The notes under the pieces were generated by a model. That model had not been told where the DNA came from, did not search any database, and was given only the letters and a program-made list of their open reading frames with translations. Shown piece by piece: positions 36,238-46,752 of a stretch of 56,306 nt of DNA; position 1 is the first letter of the stretch, and the number at the start of each line of letters is the position of its first letter. The position numbers and the translations under genes are program-made. Origin of the DNA: Bacillus sp. EAC (GTDB lineage: Bacteria > Bacillota > Bacilli > Bacillales > Bacillaceae_G); contig NZ_NCSY01000008.1 in assembly GCF_002156875.1 (NCBI RefSeq), positions 87,501-143,806 on the forward strand, in the 5' to 3' direction.

Positions 36238-38709
36238 ATGACTAAACTACAAAGAGGGGCAACTAATACTACAACAAACTTGTTCCCTACGAGCGGATTT
36301 CAATCTATTTTTAGTAAATCTTCTAAATCAATAAAACCTAAATTAGAAAGAGCGTTATTCGACTGGGGACTATTAATCTTTTTGACTGGATTTTTGCTTG
36401 GACGAGCGCTGATCTTATCTCATATTCTACCTTTCGTATTACCTTTCTTTGCTTCAGTATATATGATGAAGCGAGAACGGACAGGGGTTGCATTTGTAGC
36501 TTTAATGTTAGGAGCAGTGACGGTATCGATTGAAACTGCTGCTTACGCATTTTCCACAGTCATCTTATTTTTTATCCTCAATATTTTCTTCTCGAGAGTG
36601 AAACGACATTATGTAGGTCTCGTCCCATTTCAAGTATTTCTATCAGTTTTTATTAGTCATCTTTTAATAGCATACGCTTTCCAACAGGAAGTTCTAATGT
36701 ACGATGTTTTAATGGCTTCAGTTGAAGCCGGACTAAGCTTTATATTAACGATGATATTTTTTCAAAGTGTACCGTTATTGGCAATTCCTAAAAGAAAGCA
36801 ACTTTTAGGGGTCGAAGAAATTGTTTGTTTAGTAATACTTTTAGCTTCGGTTGTGACGGGGACAACTGACTGGTATATCCAAGACTTATCAATTCAACAT
36901 ATTGTGACTAGATATATTGTTTTACTATTTGCTTTTGCAGCTGGAGGAACCGTTGGTTGTACGGTAGGTGTTGTAACGGGATTAATACTAAGTCTAGCAA
37001 GTGTATCAAGTCTATATCAAATGAGTTTATTAGCATTCTCCGGGTTACTAGGAGGTTTATTAAAAGAAGGTAAACGTTTAGGAGCATCAGCTGGCTTATT
37101 AATTGGAACATGTTTAATTAGCTTTTATGCGGAAAAGCAATCGGATATTATCTTTTCAATAATCGAATCAGGCATTGCAATTCTTTTATTTTTACTAACA
37201 CCATCACTACTTTTAAAACAATTAGCTAAATTAGTGCCAGGTACTGAAGAGCACTCTACAGATCAGCAACAATATTTGCGTAAAATAAGAGATTTAACTG
37301 CGAATCGAATTACTCAATTTTCAAATGTATTCGAAGCTTTATCAGCAAGTTTTTCTCAACCGAGTCAATTTGCAAAAATTGAAGATGAATTAACAGATGA
37401 AGAGTTATTTATTTGTAGTATTTCAAATAAATGCTGTAATAGTTGTTTGAAAAAGGATCATTGTTGGTCGAATCATGGTGACCGAACGTATCAATACATG
37501 GAAAATATGATGGATTTAGTTGAAAAGGACAAGCTCATCAAAAATGGCCAATTTATGAGAGATTGGGAAAAGTATTGTCAACGCTCATCAAAAATGGCTG
37601 ATTTAATGAAGCAAGAAGTATTTTATTTCCGCGCGAATCAGAGATTAAAAAAGCAAGTACAAGAAAGTAGAAGACTAGTCGCGGAACAATTAAGAGGAGT
37701 TTCTAAAGTAATGGTTGATTTTGCACAAGAAATTCAACGTGAAAAAGAAAACCATCAGCTACAAGAAGAGCAGATCCTTCAAGCACTATTAAATTTTGGA
37801 ATAGATGTAAGCCAAGTGGAAATTTATAACTTAGAGCAAGGAAATATTGATATCGATATTTTAATTCCATTTGAAAATGAGTATGGCGAGTGCCAAAAAT
37901 TAATTGCTCCTATACTTTCGGATATTTTAAAAGAAACAATTGTTGTTTTAAAAGAAGAATCGGCTAAAATACCAAATGGTAATTACTTAGTTACATTTGG
38001 TTCAGATAAAGCATTTATCATTGAAACGGGAGTGGCAACTGCAGCAAAAGGTGGCGGTTTTATTTCTGGAGACGCATTTAAAATTATGGATGTAGGCGCG
38101 GGGAAACATGCTATCGCAATAAGTGATGGAATGGGAAACGGAGAACGCGCGCATATAGAAAGTAATGAAACACTTAAGTTATTACAAAAAATACTAAACT
38201 CAGGTATTGAAGAAACCGTTGCTATTAAATCTATCAATTCAATTCTATCATTGCGTACGACAGAAGAAGTGTTTGCTACTTTAGATTTAGCAATGGTTGA
38301 TTTACATGACGCATCTGCAAAGTTTTTGAAAATAGGTTCTTCTCCAAGTTTTGTTAAGCGAGGAAAACAAGTTATTAAAGTAGAAGGTAGTAATCTTCCA
38401 ATTGGCATCATTGATGATTTTGATGTAGAGGTTGTAAGCGAGCAATTGAAAGCAGGAGATTTGTTAATTATGATGAGCGATGGAATTTTCGAAGGACCAA
38501 GACATGTCGAAAACTATGAAATGTGGATGAAACGAAAAATAAGTGAGTTAGAGACAGATGATCCTCAAGCGGTAGCTGAGCTGCTTCTAGAAGAGGTAAT
38601 TCGTTCGAACACAGGAGATATAAATGACGATATGACAGTGGTAGTAGCAGTTGTAAAACAAAATATGCCTCAATGGACGTCTATTTCATCATATAGTGCG
38701 ATGGCATAG
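36238..38709 (+). CDS. spoIIE: Stage II sporulation protein E
   Basis: Membrane phosphatase of 823 residues that dephosphorylates SpoIIAA-P and so frees sigma-F in the forespore; it also binds FtsZ at the polar septum. Parts: about ten membrane segments (residues 35-320), a central oligomerisation/FtsZ region with a cysteine cluster near 395-415, and a C-terminal PP2C phosphatase domain (about 590-810) with metal-binding D630 in SDGMGNG and D748 in MMSDGIFEG. ATG at 36238 (GGGGTGG before it) is chosen; the ATG at 36187 lies upstream of the predicted transcription start. Confidence 0.96.
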   Translation: MTKLQRGATNTTTNLFPTSGFQSIFSKSSKSIKPKLERALFDWGLLIFLTGFLLGRALILSHILPFVLPFFASVYMMKRERTGVAFVALMLGAVTVSIETAAYAFSTVILFFILNIFFSRVKRHYVGLVPFQVFLSVFISHLLIAYAFQQEVLMYDVLMASVEAGLSFILTMIFFQSVPLLAIPKRKQLLGVEEIVCLVILLASVVTGTTDWYIQDLSIQHIVTRYIVLLFAFAAGGTVGCTVGVVTGLILSLASVSSLYQMSLLAFSGLLGGLLKEGKRLGASAGLLIGTCLISFYAEKQSDIIFSIIESGIAILLFLLTPSLLLKQLAKLVPGTEEHSTDQQQYLRKIRDLTANRITQFSNVFEALSASFSQPSQFAKIEDELTDEELFICSISNKCCNSCLKKDHCWSNHGDRTYQYMENMMDLVEKDKLIKNGQFMRDWEKYCQRSSKMADLMKQEVFYFRANQRLKKQVQESRRLVAEQLRGVSKVMVDFAQEIQREKENHQLQEEQILQALLNFGIDVSQVEIYNLEQGNIDIDILIPFENEYGECQKLIAPILSDILKETIVVLKEESAKIPNGNYLVTFGSDKAFIIETGVATAAKGGGFISGDAFKIMDVGAGKHAIAISDGMGNGERAHIESNETLKLLQKILNSGIEETVAIKSINSILSLRTTEEVFATLDLAMVDLHDASAKFLKIGSSPSFVKRGKQVIKVEGSNLPIGIIDDFDVEVVSEQLKAGDLLIMMSDGIFEGPRHVENYEMWMKRKISELETDDPQAVAELLLEEVIRSNTGDINDDMTVVVAVVKQNMPQWTSISSYSAMA

Positions 38710-38782
38710 TAAAAAAATAAATGTTTATCCCCTCCCAAATTTGGACAAGATGGTAACAACTTTTATGCGGAGGGGATTAAGT

Positions 38783-39520
38783 ATGTATAAGGGAAAATTA
38801 AAGCAAATTTTATTAATTACGGATGGCTATTCAAATCATGGTGAGGATCCTTTAGCAGTCTCAAGTCTAGCTAAAGAATATGGAATTACAGTGAATGTAA
38901 TTGGCATATTAGATGAACAAGTTAAAAGCGGAGACGGATTAAAGGAAATAGAAGAAATCGCTAAAGCTGGTGGGGGAATCAGTCAAATTGTCTATACGAA
39001 GCAACTTTCACAGACAGTACAAATGGTTACTAGAAAAGCTATGACTCAAACTATTCAAGGTTTTGTAAATAAGGAATTAAAGCAAATATTAGGTTCAAAT
39101 AACTCAATCGAATCATTACCACCATCTAAACGTGAAGAAGTTTACGAGGTTGTAGAAGATATTGGTGAGACTGTGAGTTTAGAAGTTATTATATTAGTAG
39201 ATACAAGTGCTAGTATGAAAGATAAATTAGAAACGGTTAAAGAATCGTTATTTGATTTACAAATTAGTTTAAACTCTCGAACTGGTGATAATGCATATTC
39301 GTTGTTTATATTTCCAGGGAAACACAACGATGTAGATAAATTGCTCGACTGGACACCGAAATTAGAGAAATTGAATACAATTTTCCCAAGGTTAACCATG
39401 GGAGGAATGACACCTACTGGTCCAGCTTTACGAGAAGCATTGAATTATTTTAATGACCAAAAGTATAGTAGAGGTAATTACAATGGCGATGATGAACAAT
39501 CAATTGAATGGGCAGATTAA
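38783..39520 (+). CDS. yabS: YabS, von Willebrand factor A domain protein
   Basis: Protein of 245 residues with a C-terminal vWA domain carrying the metal-ion (MIDAS) motif DTSAS at 140-144. The N-terminal segment ILLITDGYSNHGEDP resembles a second, degenerate vWA or nucleotide-type strand-loop. Function is unknown; it is co-located with spoIIE and the kinase yabT, as in B. subtilis. The start is ATG at 38783 with GGAGGGG; upstream in-frame codons give an unrelated leader overlapping spoIIE. Its 3' end overlaps yabT by 38 bases. Confidence 0.9.
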   Translation: MYKGKLKQILLITDGYSNHGEDPLAVSSLAKEYGITVNVIGILDEQVKSGDGLKEIEEIAKAGGGISQIVYTKQLSQTVQMVTRKAMTQTIQGFVNKELKQILGSNNSIESLPPSKREEVYEVVEDIGETVSLEVIILVDTSASMKDKLETVKESLFDLQISLNSRTGDNAYSLFIFPGKHNDVDKLLDWTPKLEKLNTIFPRLTMGGMTPTGPALREALNYFNDQKYSRGNYNGDDEQSIEWAD

Positions 39521-40499
39521 TTTAGCAGCAGGTACCCTCATTACAGGGAAGTGGAATAAAAATCAATATAAGATTAAAGGCTTACTTGGCAATGGGGCAA
39601 ATGGAACGGTATATTTAGCTGTATCGAAAGACGGAGAAGTTGCTTTGAAAATGAGCAAAGAGTCCACAAATATTACAAATGAAGTGAATGTTCTTAAAAA
39701 AATCACACAGGTCCAGGATACTTTCCTTGGACCTTCTTTTATAGATGTCGATGATTATATTAATCCATATACTAGAGAAAATTATTATTTTTATGTAATG
39801 GAATATGTTAAGGGTGTAAGTTTACCGAAATTTATTGAACGGAACGGGATGGAATGGAGTAGTATTTTTATCATTCAATTACTGTCTTTATTAGATCAAC
39901 TTCATAATAAAGGATATATTTTTGGAGATTTAAAAACAGATAATTTACTTGTTACGAATGAACCGTATAAAATTCAGTGGATTGATTTTGGTGGAGTTAC
40001 TCAAATGGGTCGGGCTGTTAAGGAATTCACGGAATTTTTTGATCGTGGATATTGGGGACTAGGCTCGAGAAAAGCTGAAATATCTTATGACTTATTTTCG
40101 ATTGCAATGATTTTTATTCATTTACATTGCAAAAAACAATTTTTAAAAAATGGACAAGGTATAAAACAAATTGAACAGATGATTAATCAAACTGAATCAC
40201 TAAAGCCATATAAAGAGTTTCTTTTAAAAGGGTTAAAAGGCGAATATACTTCGGCTAAAGAAATGAAACAATCCTTATTAATGTATGAACAAAAAATAAC
40301 TGCAAATAAAAAGAAAATGAATAGTAGACCGCAAACTGCAAATTCTCAAATTGGGAATGGTAATCAAACGAGACAAACAACGATGAGGTCAAATGTGAAA
40401 GTAAGTCCAAAGAAAAAAAGAAGTCATTGGTTTGAGACTTCTACTATTCTTTTATTGCTAGGTTTGGCTTATGCTTTATATTTTTATTATCAGCTTTAA
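39483..40499 (+). CDS. yabT: Hanks-type Ser/Thr protein kinase YabT
   Basis: Transmembrane kinase of 338 residues. In B. subtilis YabT is a sporulation septum kinase, activated by DNA, that phosphorylates RecA and other proteins. The glycine loop LGNGANGTVYLA, catalytic K56 (VALKMS), catalytic D149 in GDLKTDN and IDFGG in place of DFG are present. A lysine-rich juxtamembrane segment (about 275-310) fits the known DNA-binding role, and one C-terminal span (about 318-336) leaves a tail-anchored topology, as in YabT. ATG at 39483 is preferred (GAGGT seven bases before), giving a 38-base overlap with yabS; ATG at 39489 or 39492 is possible. Confidence 0.92.
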   Translation: MAMMNNQLNGQINLAAGTLITGKWNKNQYKIKGLLGNGANGTVYLAVSKDGEVALKMSKESTNITNEVNVLKKITQVQDTFLGPSFIDVDDYINPYTRENYYFYVMEYVKGVSLPKFIERNGMEWSSIFIIQLLSLLDQLHNKGYIFGDLKTDNLLVTNEPYKIQWIDFGGVTQMGRAVKEFTEFFDRGYWGLGSRKAEISYDLFSIAMIFIHLHCKKQFLKNGQGIKQIEQMINQTESLKPYKEFLLKGLKGEYTSAKEMKQSLLMYEQKITANKKKMNSRPQTANSQIGNGNQTRQTTMRSNVKVSPKKKRSHWFETSTILLLLGLAYALYFYYQL

Positions 40500-40568
40500 A
40501 AATAGTACTCCAAGTGTAGTAATGTTAACATATAGATATAATTTTCTTTTTCATTAGGAGTAGGAATA

Positions 40569-41957
40569 ATGGTTATTAATACATTAAAGGATTTCATTAA
40601 ACAAAATAGTATCCAGTCCAGTAGTATAATTGTGATTGGTGTTTCTGGTGGGCCAGATTCAATGGCATTGGCACACTCTTTTTTATCTATTAAAGATGAA
40701 TACGACTTTAAGCTGATTATAGCTCATGTCGATCATATGTTTAGAGGTCAGGAATCGTTAGAAGATCTAGAATATGTAAGCAAGTGGTGTGAGATGAATT
40801 CAATTCAGTTTGAAGGTGGAAGACTGAATGTAAATAAATTTATTGAGGAATCAGGTTTAAGTAGTCAACAAGCGGCTAGAGAATGCCGTTATCGTTTTTT
40901 TGGTGATATCATGAAAAAATACGAGGCTAACTATTTAGCACTAGGACATCATGGTGAAGACCAGATAGAGACCATTTTAATGAGGTTAGTAAGAGGTAGT
41001 TCAACTATTGGATATGCAGGTATTAGGGAGAAACGTTCTTTTAGTAATGGTGAAATTTTGAGACCGTTTTTAGAATTAAGAAAACAAGACCTCATTCATT
41101 ATTGTCGGGAACAGGGTATTATCCCACGCATAGACCCATCTAATGAAAAAGATGTATATACTAGAAACAGGTTTAGACATAATATGCTGCCGTTTATTTT
41201 TGAGGAAAATCCGACAGCTCAAAAAAGATTTCAACAATTCAGTAGACACCAAGTGGAAGACGAACTGTATTTAATGGAATTAACTAAAGATAAATTGAAT
41301 ACAGTTATAAAAAATAAACAAAAACAAGCAGTAACAATCGATATATCACAGTTTTTAAAAATGCCTATATCTTTACAAAGAAGATGTATTCAACTAATAT
41401 TAGAATATGTTTACCTACATATACCTAATGGCTTGACACAAGGACATATAAATTCAATTTTGACGTTGTTGATTAACGGGAAAACAGCTTGGGAACAGCA
41501 TTTACCTGAAGGTCTGTTCGTATATCGCTCATATAATGATTGCACGTTTACATTCGAACCTATGAATGTGAAACATTATACTATTTCAATTACCGAGCCA
41601 GGTGTTTATCCTATTTCGAATGATTTTTCAATTAAAGTTGAATTGACTAATAAAAGTCTGGAGCCGAAAAACGATACGTTTGTTTGTTCAATAAAGGATG
41701 TATCTTTTCCACTCATCGTTCGAAATCGAAAGAATGGTGATCGAATGTCATTAAAGGGTATGAATGGGTCAAAAAAGATAAAAGATATATTTATTGACGA
41801 AAAAATGAAACAATCATTACGTGATGAATGGCCAATTGTTACGGATAGTCTAAATAATATTTTATGGATACCGTTCGTAAAAAAATCTGCTTTTGAAAGA
41901 AACTTTTCAACAGATGAGTCACTCATTGCAATACAGGTGGTTTCAAAGAGTTTCTAG
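40569..41957 (+). CDS. tilS: tRNA(Ile)-lysidine synthase
   Basis: Converts C34 of tRNA-Ile2 (CAT anticodon) to lysidine, changing its charging and reading from Met to Ile; essential. The protein has 462 residues. The PP-loop ATPase motif SGGPDS is at 26-31, followed by the conserved HVDHMFRG and LALGHHGEDQIETILMRL segments, and a C-terminal TilS-type domain. Start ATG at 40569 with TTAGGAGTAGG upstream. It is nine bases before hprT, the conserved tilS-hprT-ftsH order, and separate from hprT (not fused). Confidence 0.95.
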   Translation: MVINTLKDFIKQNSIQSSSIIVIGVSGGPDSMALAHSFLSIKDEYDFKLIIAHVDHMFRGQESLEDLEYVSKWCEMNSIQFEGGRLNVNKFIEESGLSSQQAARECRYRFFGDIMKKYEANYLALGHHGEDQIETILMRLVRGSSTIGYAGIREKRSFSNGEILRPFLELRKQDLIHYCREQGIIPRIDPSNEKDVYTRNRFRHNMLPFIFEENPTAQKRFQQFSRHQVEDELYLMELTKDKLNTVIKNKQKQAVTIDISQFLKMPISLQRRCIQLILEYVYLHIPNGLTQGHINSILTLLINGKTAWEQHLPEGLFVYRSYNDCTFTFEPMNVKHYTISITEPGVYPISNDFSIKVELTNKSLEPKNDTFVCSIKDVSFPLIVRNRKNGDRMSLKGMNGSKKIKDIFIDEKMKQSLRDEWPIVTDSLNNILWIPFVKKSAFERNFSTDESLIAIQVVSKSF

Positions 41958-41966
41958 GAGGAAAAG

Positions 41967-42506
41967 ATGAAACAAGACATTCAGCAAGTATTAGTAAGCG
42001 AAGAGGAAATTCAGGGTAAAGTAAAAGAATTAGGTAAAGTACTAACAGAAGAGTACAAAGACCGTTTTCCACTAGTAGTGGGTGTTCTAAAAGGAGCTCT
42101 TCCTTTCATGTCTGACTTAATTAAACATATTGATACATATATAGAAATCGATTTTATGGATGTTTCAAGTTATGGACATAGTACTGTATCTTCTGGTGAA
42201 GTTAAAATCGTTAAAGACTTAAATACTTCTGTAGAAGGTAGAGATGTAGTCATTTTAGAAGATATTATCGATAGTGGTCTTACATTAAACTACTTGGTTG
42301 AATTATTTAAACATCGTAAAGCAAACACTGTAAAAATTGTTACATTATTAGACAAGCCAAGCGGACGTAAAGCAAATATTGAAGCTGACTTAGTTGGTTT
42401 TGAAGTGCCTGACGCATTTGTTGTAGGATATGGTTTAGATTATATCGAACGTTACCGAAACCTGCCGTATGTTGGCGTTTTAAAGCCTGAAGTTTATACG
42501 AAATAA
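41967..42506 (+). CDS. hprT: Hypoxanthine phosphoribosyltransferase
   Basis: Purine salvage enzyme using PRPP to convert hypoxanthine (and often guanine) to IMP or GMP. The protein has 179 residues. The PRPP motif [13 protein letters not shown], with E98 and D99, and the [14 protein letters not shown] loop are present. Start ATG at 41967 with AGGAGGAAA upstream, nine bases after the tilS stop. In B. subtilis TilS and HprT form a complex that activates ftsH, whose gene follows. Confidence 0.96.
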   Translation: MKQDIQQVLVSEEEIQGKVKELGKVLTEEYKDRFPLVVGVLKGALPFMSDLIKHIDTYIEIDFMDVSSYGHSTVSSGEVKIVKDLNTSVEGRDVVILEDIIDSGLTLNYLVELFKHRKANTVKIVTLLDKPSGRKANIEADLVGFEVPDAFVVGYGLDYIERYRNLPYVGVLKPEVYTK

Positions 42507-42525
42507 GTCAAGTTTTATTCGTTTG

Positions 42526-42554
42526 TTTACATAGTATAACTATGCTACTATATA
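42526..42554 (+). promoter_or_regulatory. Candidate sigma-A promoter of ftsH
   Basis: TTTACA at 42526-42531, 17-base spacer, TATATA at 42549-42554; five of six in each hexamer. Transcription would begin after the in-frame ATG at 42542, which supports the ftsH start at 42587. Confidence 0.6.
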
Positions 42555-42586
42555 AAGTAATCAAATCGAAAGAGAGGAGGTTTGGA

Positions 42587-44506
42587 ATGAATCGAATTTT
42601 CCGTAATACAGTCTTTTACATATTAATCTTTTTGGTTGTTATCGGTGTTGTTACATATTTCAATGGTCCTGAATCTCAAGTAAAGAAAATAAGTTACGAT
42701 AAATTTTATACTGCTTTACAACAAGGTGACGTTAAGGATCTATCAACCCAACCTAAAAATGGAGTATACATAGTAAAAGGGCATTTAAACGATGCTAAAA
42801 AGGGAGAATCTTTCCAAACTCAAGTTCCAATTAGTGATGAAACAACTAAATTAATAAATAATGCGATTGATAAAAAACTAACTAAAAAAGTCGATTTAGC
42901 TCAAGCTGAAACGACAAGTGCATTGGTACAAATTTTAACATCACTTATTCCATTTGTGATTATTTTCATTCTTTTCTTCTTCTTAATGAATCAAGCACAA
43001 GGTGGCGGTAGCCGTGTTATGAATTTTGGGAAGAGTAAAGCACGTCTTTATAATGATGAAAAGAAGAAAGTGCGTTTTAAAGATGTTGCTGGTGCAGATG
43101 AAGAGAAACAAGAACTTGTCGAAGTTGTTGAGTTCTTAAAAGATCCACGTAAATTCTCTGAATTAGGTGCAAGAATTCCTAAAGGGGTACTATTAGTAGG
43201 ACCTCCAGGTACTGGTAAAACATTATTAGCAAGAGCTGTTGCAGGAGAAGCTGGAGTACCATTCTTCTCAATTAGTGGTTCTGATTTCGTTGAGATGTTC
43301 GTTGGGGTAGGTGCTTCACGTGTTCGTGATTTATTCGAAAATGCGAAGAAAAATGCTCCTTGTATCATTTTCATTGATGAAATCGATGCAGTAGGTCGTC
43401 AACGTGGTGCTGGATTGGGTGGAGGTCACGATGAGCGTGAACAAACATTAAACCAGTTACTTGTTGAAATGGATGGATTTGGAGCAAACGAGGGTATTAT
43501 TATCATCGCTGCAACAAACCGTGCTGATGTATTAGACCCTGCATTATTACGTCCAGGTCGTTTTGACCGACAAATTACAGTTGACCGTCCAGATGTTATT
43601 GGACGTGAAGCAGTATTAAAAGTTCATTCAAGAAACAAACCATTATCTCCGGATGTTGACTTAAAAGCAATCGCTCAAAGAACTCCTGGATTTTCTGGTG
43701 CAGACTTAGAAAACTTACTAAACGAAGCGGCATTAGTAGCTGCTCGTCGTGATAAAAAGAAAATAGATATGCTGGATATTGATGAGGCTACGGATCGTGT
43801 AATAGCTGGTCCAGCTAAGAAAAATAAAGTCATATCTGCAAAAGAACGTAAAATTGTAGCATTCCATGAAGCTGGTCATACGGTTATTGGTCAGGTGTTA
43901 GATGATGCTGAAATCGTACACAAAGTAACAATCGTACCTCGTGGTCAAGCTGGGGGATATGCAGTAATGCTACCAAAAGAAGATCGATACTTTATGACGA
44001 AACCAGAATTACTTGATAAAATTACAGGTCTACTAGGTGGGCGTGTAGCTGAAGAAGTAGTATTTGGTGAAGTAAGTACAGGCGCTCATAATGACTTCCA
44101 ACGTGCTACTGCTATTGCTCGTCGTATGGTTACAGAATTTGGAATGAGTGATAAACTAGGTCCACTTCAATTTGGTCAATCTCAAGGTGGAAATGTGTTC
44201 CTTGGAAGAGACTTTAACAATGAGCAAAATTACAGTGATAAAATTGCTTATGAAATTGATGTGGAAATTCAAACAATCATTAAAGAATGTTATGCAAAAG
44301 CAACAGACATTATCAAGGAACACCGTGATAAATTAGACTTGCTTGCAAATACATTATTAGAAGTAGAAACGTTAGATGCAAAAGGAATTAATAGTCTTTG
44401 GGAACAAGGAACACTTCCAACATCTACAGCTTCTACAGATGAAGTTAAAGTTAACATCGCTCCGAAAAAGGACGATGAACCAACTGAACCTAAAATTACT
44501 GAATAA
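42587..44506 (+). CDS. ftsH: ATP-dependent zinc metalloprotease FtsH
   Basis: Membrane-bound AAA+ protease, 639 residues, involved in membrane protein quality control and in sporulation and biofilm control in Bacillus. Order: membrane span 1 (about 7-24), extracytoplasmic domain, span 2 (about 110-133), AAA+ domain with Walker A GPPGTGKT at 205-212, Walker [12 protein letters not shown] and the second region of homology, then the zinc protease domain with HEAGH at 427-431. The C-terminal tail is acidic and lysine-rich. Start ATG at 42587 with GAGAGGAGG. Confidence 0.97.
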   Translation: MNRIFRNTVFYILIFLVVIGVVTYFNGPESQVKKISYDKFYTALQQGDVKDLSTQPKNGVYIVKGHLNDAKKGESFQTQVPISDETTKLINNAIDKKLTKKVDLAQAETTSALVQILTSLIPFVIIFILFFFLMNQAQGGGSRVMNFGKSKARLYNDEKKKVRFKDVAGADEEKQELVEVVEFLKDPRKFSELGARIPKGVLLVGPPGTGKTLLARAVAGEAGVPFFSISGSDFVEMFVGVGASRVRDLFENAKKNAPCIIFIDEIDAVGRQRGAGLGGGHDEREQTLNQLLVEMDGFGANEGIIIIAATNRADVLDPALLRPGRFDRQITVDRPDVIGREAVLKVHSRNKPLSPDVDLKAIAQRTPGFSGADLENLLNEAALVAARRDKKKIDMLDIDEATDRVIAGPAKKNKVISAKERKIVAFHEAGHTVIGQVLDDAEIVHKVTIVPRGQAGGYAVMLPKEDRYFMTKPELLDKITGLLGGRVAEEVVFGEVSTGAHNDFQRATAIARRMVTEFGMSDKLGPLQFGQSQGGNVFLGRDFNNEQNYSDKIAYEIDVEIQTIIKECYAKATDIIKEHRDKLDLLANTLLEVETLDAKGINSLWEQGTLPTSTASTDEVKVNIAPKKDDEPTEPKITE

Positions 44507-44510
44507 TATT

Positions 44511-44541
44511 AAAGAGTGTCTTTTTAGACACTCTTTATTTT
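44511..44541 (+). terminator. ftsH terminator
   Basis: Perfect ten-base stem AAAGAGTGTC (44511-44520) / GACACTCTTT (44527-44536), short T-rich loop and T-rich tail. Confidence 0.92.
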
Positions 44542-44598
44542 GTTTAGATTATTTTTAAAAAATTTTTGTCTTTTTAAATCATATTGTTGAAAAAAATT

Positions 44599-44770
44599 TG
44601 AGTGGAGCGGATATGCGAGACTCCTATATGAGCAGCGAGACAGGTGAGACCCCACAGTGGTCAAAAAGGTAGGCAAGCTAATACCACTACGTCCTGCCGT
44701 TACGCATGCATGACCCACATCGTGTAGGCCCAAGGATGCTCACCGACCGCCCCTGGAAAAGATCCTTCCT
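44599..44770. repeat. Composite GC-rich intergenic repeat with internal insertion
   Basis: The left part (CGAGACTCCT..GACAGGTGAGACCCC..CAG) and right part (GGATGCTCACCGACCGCCCC TGGAAAAG..ATCC) match the two ends of the repeat at 33168. Between them lies about 70-75 bases not in that copy, containing TGGT..ACCA and the palindromic ACGCATGCAT, followed by GACCCACATCGTGTAGGCCC. So this is one family interrupted by, or recombined with, another. A minus-strand frame across it (44524-44733) is a by-product. Confidence 0.65.
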
Positions 44771-44942
44771 AAATGTAATAAAGTTTACGAACAGCCATTA
44801 TTTTTTAACAAAAAGCATCTATTTTTAAACTGTAAACAACTTGTGATATGATTGTTTTTATAGTGATAAAAAATGCGGTTGAAACTAAAAATACATAAAA
44901 CAATATCGGTTTTATTTTCGAAATGGAGAGACGGTGGATAAT
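44771..44942. other. coaX upstream region
   Basis: A+T-rich leader between the composite repeat and coaX. GGAGAG at 44925-44930 and GGTGG at 44932-44936 are possible binding sites. I see no clear consensus promoter. Confidence 0.35.
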
Positions 44943-45707
44943 ATGTTATTTGTAATTGATGTTGGGAATACAAATACTGTTCTAGGTGTTTATCAAGAAG
45001 ATGAATTAATACATCATTGGAGAATTGAAACGAATCGATACAAAACAGAGGATGAGTATGGTATGATAATCGGCTCATTACTTAAGTATGCAGATATTCG
45101 ATTTGATGAATTTCACGCTGTGATCATCTCTTCGGTTGTACCTCCGATTATGTTCGCTTTAGAAAGAATGGCAACGAAGTATTTCAAACAGAAACCACTT
45201 ATTGTAGGACCTGGAATAAAAACGGGTTTAAATATTAAATATGATAATCCTAAAGAGGTCGGGGCAGATCGAATTGTAAATGCTGTTGCCGGTATTGCAC
45301 AATATGGTAGTCCACTTATTATTGTGGATTTTGGTACTGCAACTACATATTGTTATATTGATGAGAATAAAAATTATATAGGTGGTGCGATTGCGCCAGG
45401 AATTAATATATCAACGGAAGCTCTTTATACTAAGGCTTCTAAATTACCAAGGATTGAGCTTTCAAGACCTTCTAATATCGTCGGACGTACTACTGTGGAA
45501 GCTATGCAAGTAGGTATTCTTTATGGATATGTTGGACAGGTTGAAGGGATTGTTAAACGTATGAAAGCTCAAGCAAAAGTGGAACCTACTGTTATAGCGA
45601 CAGGTGGACTTGCATCACTTATCTCAAAAGAATCAGATATTATTGATGTAATGGATCCGTATTTAACGTTAAAAGGTCTTCATTTAATTTATAAACGAAA
45701 TTCATAA
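44943..45707 (+). CDS. coaX: Type III pantothenate kinase
   Basis: First enzyme of coenzyme A synthesis, phosphorylating pantothenate; the type III form is not feedback-inhibited by CoA. The protein has 254 residues with the ASKHA fold. [10 protein letters not shown] at about residues 6-15 is the phosphate motif, [11 protein letters not shown] near 99-109 and DFGTATTY near 122-129 hold the catalytic aspartates. ATG at 44943 is preferred over GTG at 44934, which lies three bases after GGAGAG. It is followed by hslO after 14 bases. Confidence 0.94.
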   Translation: MLFVIDVGNTNTVLGVYQEDELIHHWRIETNRYKTEDEYGMIIGSLLKYADIRFDEFHAVIISSVVPPIMFALERMATKYFKQKPLIVGPGIKTGLNIKYDNPKEVGADRIVNAVAGIAQYGSPLIIVDFGTATTYCYIDENKNYIGGAIAPGINISTEALYTKASKLPRIELSRPSNIVGRTTVEAMQVGILYGYVGQVEGIVKRMKAQAKVEPTVIATGGLASLISKESDIIDVMDPYLTLKGLHLIYKRNS

Positions 45708-45721
45708 AAAAGGGGTACATC

Positions 45722-46597
45722 ATGAAAGATTATTTAGTAAAAGCATTAGCTTTTAATGGTGAAGTGCGTGCGTATAGTGTTAGATCAACTAACATTGTGA
45801 AAGAAGCTCAAGTACGTCATGATACTTGGTCAAATGCATCTGCGGCTTTAGGTCGTACTTTAACAGCAGGCGCAATGATGGGTGCGATGCTTAAGGGCGA
45901 AGAAAAATTAACCTTAAAAGTTGAAGGCAATGGTCCACTTGGCCATATTTTAGTTGATAGTAATGCGAAAGGTGAGGTTCGCGGCTATGTTGCTAACCCA
46001 CATGTTCAAACGGAATTAAATCAATTTGGTAAAATTGATGTTGCAAAAGCAGTTGGAACTGCAGGAACTGTTTCAGTTGTGAAGGACATTGGTATGAAAG
46101 AACCATTCACAGGTCAAGTGCCGATTGTTTCAGGTGAACTTGGTGAAGATTTCACTTACTATTTCGCAGTATCTGAACAAACTCCATCTTCAGTTGGAGT
46201 AGGTGTTTTAGTAAACCCGGATCATACGATTTTAGCTAGCGGAGGATTTATTATTCAAATCCTACCTGGAGCAAGTGATGAGTGCATTACTAAAATTGAA
46301 AATCATTTAAAAACGATTAAACCAGTTTCAAAGTTAGTTGAAGAAGGACTTTCTCCTGAAGAGATTTTATATGAAGTATTAGGGAAAGATGAAGTTCAAA
46401 TTTTAGAAACAATGGATGTGAAATTCCAATGCCAATGCTCTAGAGATCGAATTGAAGGTGCTCTTTTAAGCATTGGGAAGCATGAATTACAACTAATACT
46501 GGAAGAAGATGGTGAAGCAGAAGTTAAATGTCATTTCTGTAATGAGGCATATCACTACTCTGAAGAACAGCTTAAAGAATTAATCGAACAAATATAA
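45722..46597 (+). CDS. hslO: Redox-regulated chaperone Hsp33
   Basis: Holdase chaperone of 291 residues that becomes active on oxidation and heat. The redox switch zinc site is complete: C237-x-C239 and C270-x-x-C273 near the C terminus. The N-terminal HSP33 core starts [18 protein letters not shown]. Start ATG at 45722 with AAGGGG upstream, 14 bases after coaX. In B. subtilis yacD (a PrsA-like foldase) follows; here the next gene is cysK. Confidence 0.96.
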   Translation: MKDYLVKALAFNGEVRAYSVRSTNIVKEAQVRHDTWSNASAALGRTLTAGAMMGAMLKGEEKLTLKVEGNGPLGHILVDSNAKGEVRGYVANPHVQTELNQFGKIDVAKAVGTAGTVSVVKDIGMKEPFTGQVPIVSGELGEDFTYYFAVSEQTPSSVGVGVLVNPDHTILASGGFIIQILPGASDECITKIENHLKTIKPVSKLVEEGLSPEEILYEVLGKDEVQILETMDVKFQCQCSRDRIEGALLSIGKHELQLILEEDGEAEVKCHFCNEAYHYSEEQLKELIEQI

Positions 46598-46678
46598 GTG
46601 GAAATTGTAGGAATTTGTCACATTTTCTTTTCATAATTTACTGTGTAATTCATACAAGTTATGTATAAGAGAAAGTGT

Positions 46679-46707
46679 TTGACAGATTCTTTTCTTTTTA
46701 ACATAAT
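46679..46707 (+). promoter_or_regulatory. Sigma-A promoter of cysK
   Basis: TTGACA at 46679-46684, 17-base spacer, CATAAT at 46702-46707, 46 bases before the cysK start. A CymR operator is known before B. subtilis cysK; I did not see a convincing one here by eye. Confidence 0.7.
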
Positions 46708-46752
46708 GTATATTAAACAGGTCAATATACTAGGGATTAGGAGTGAAGAAAA

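Noticed and set aside
44524-44733. Minus-strand frame of 69 codons after ftsH
   Set aside because: It spans the ftsH terminator and the composite repeat; no binding site or known family.
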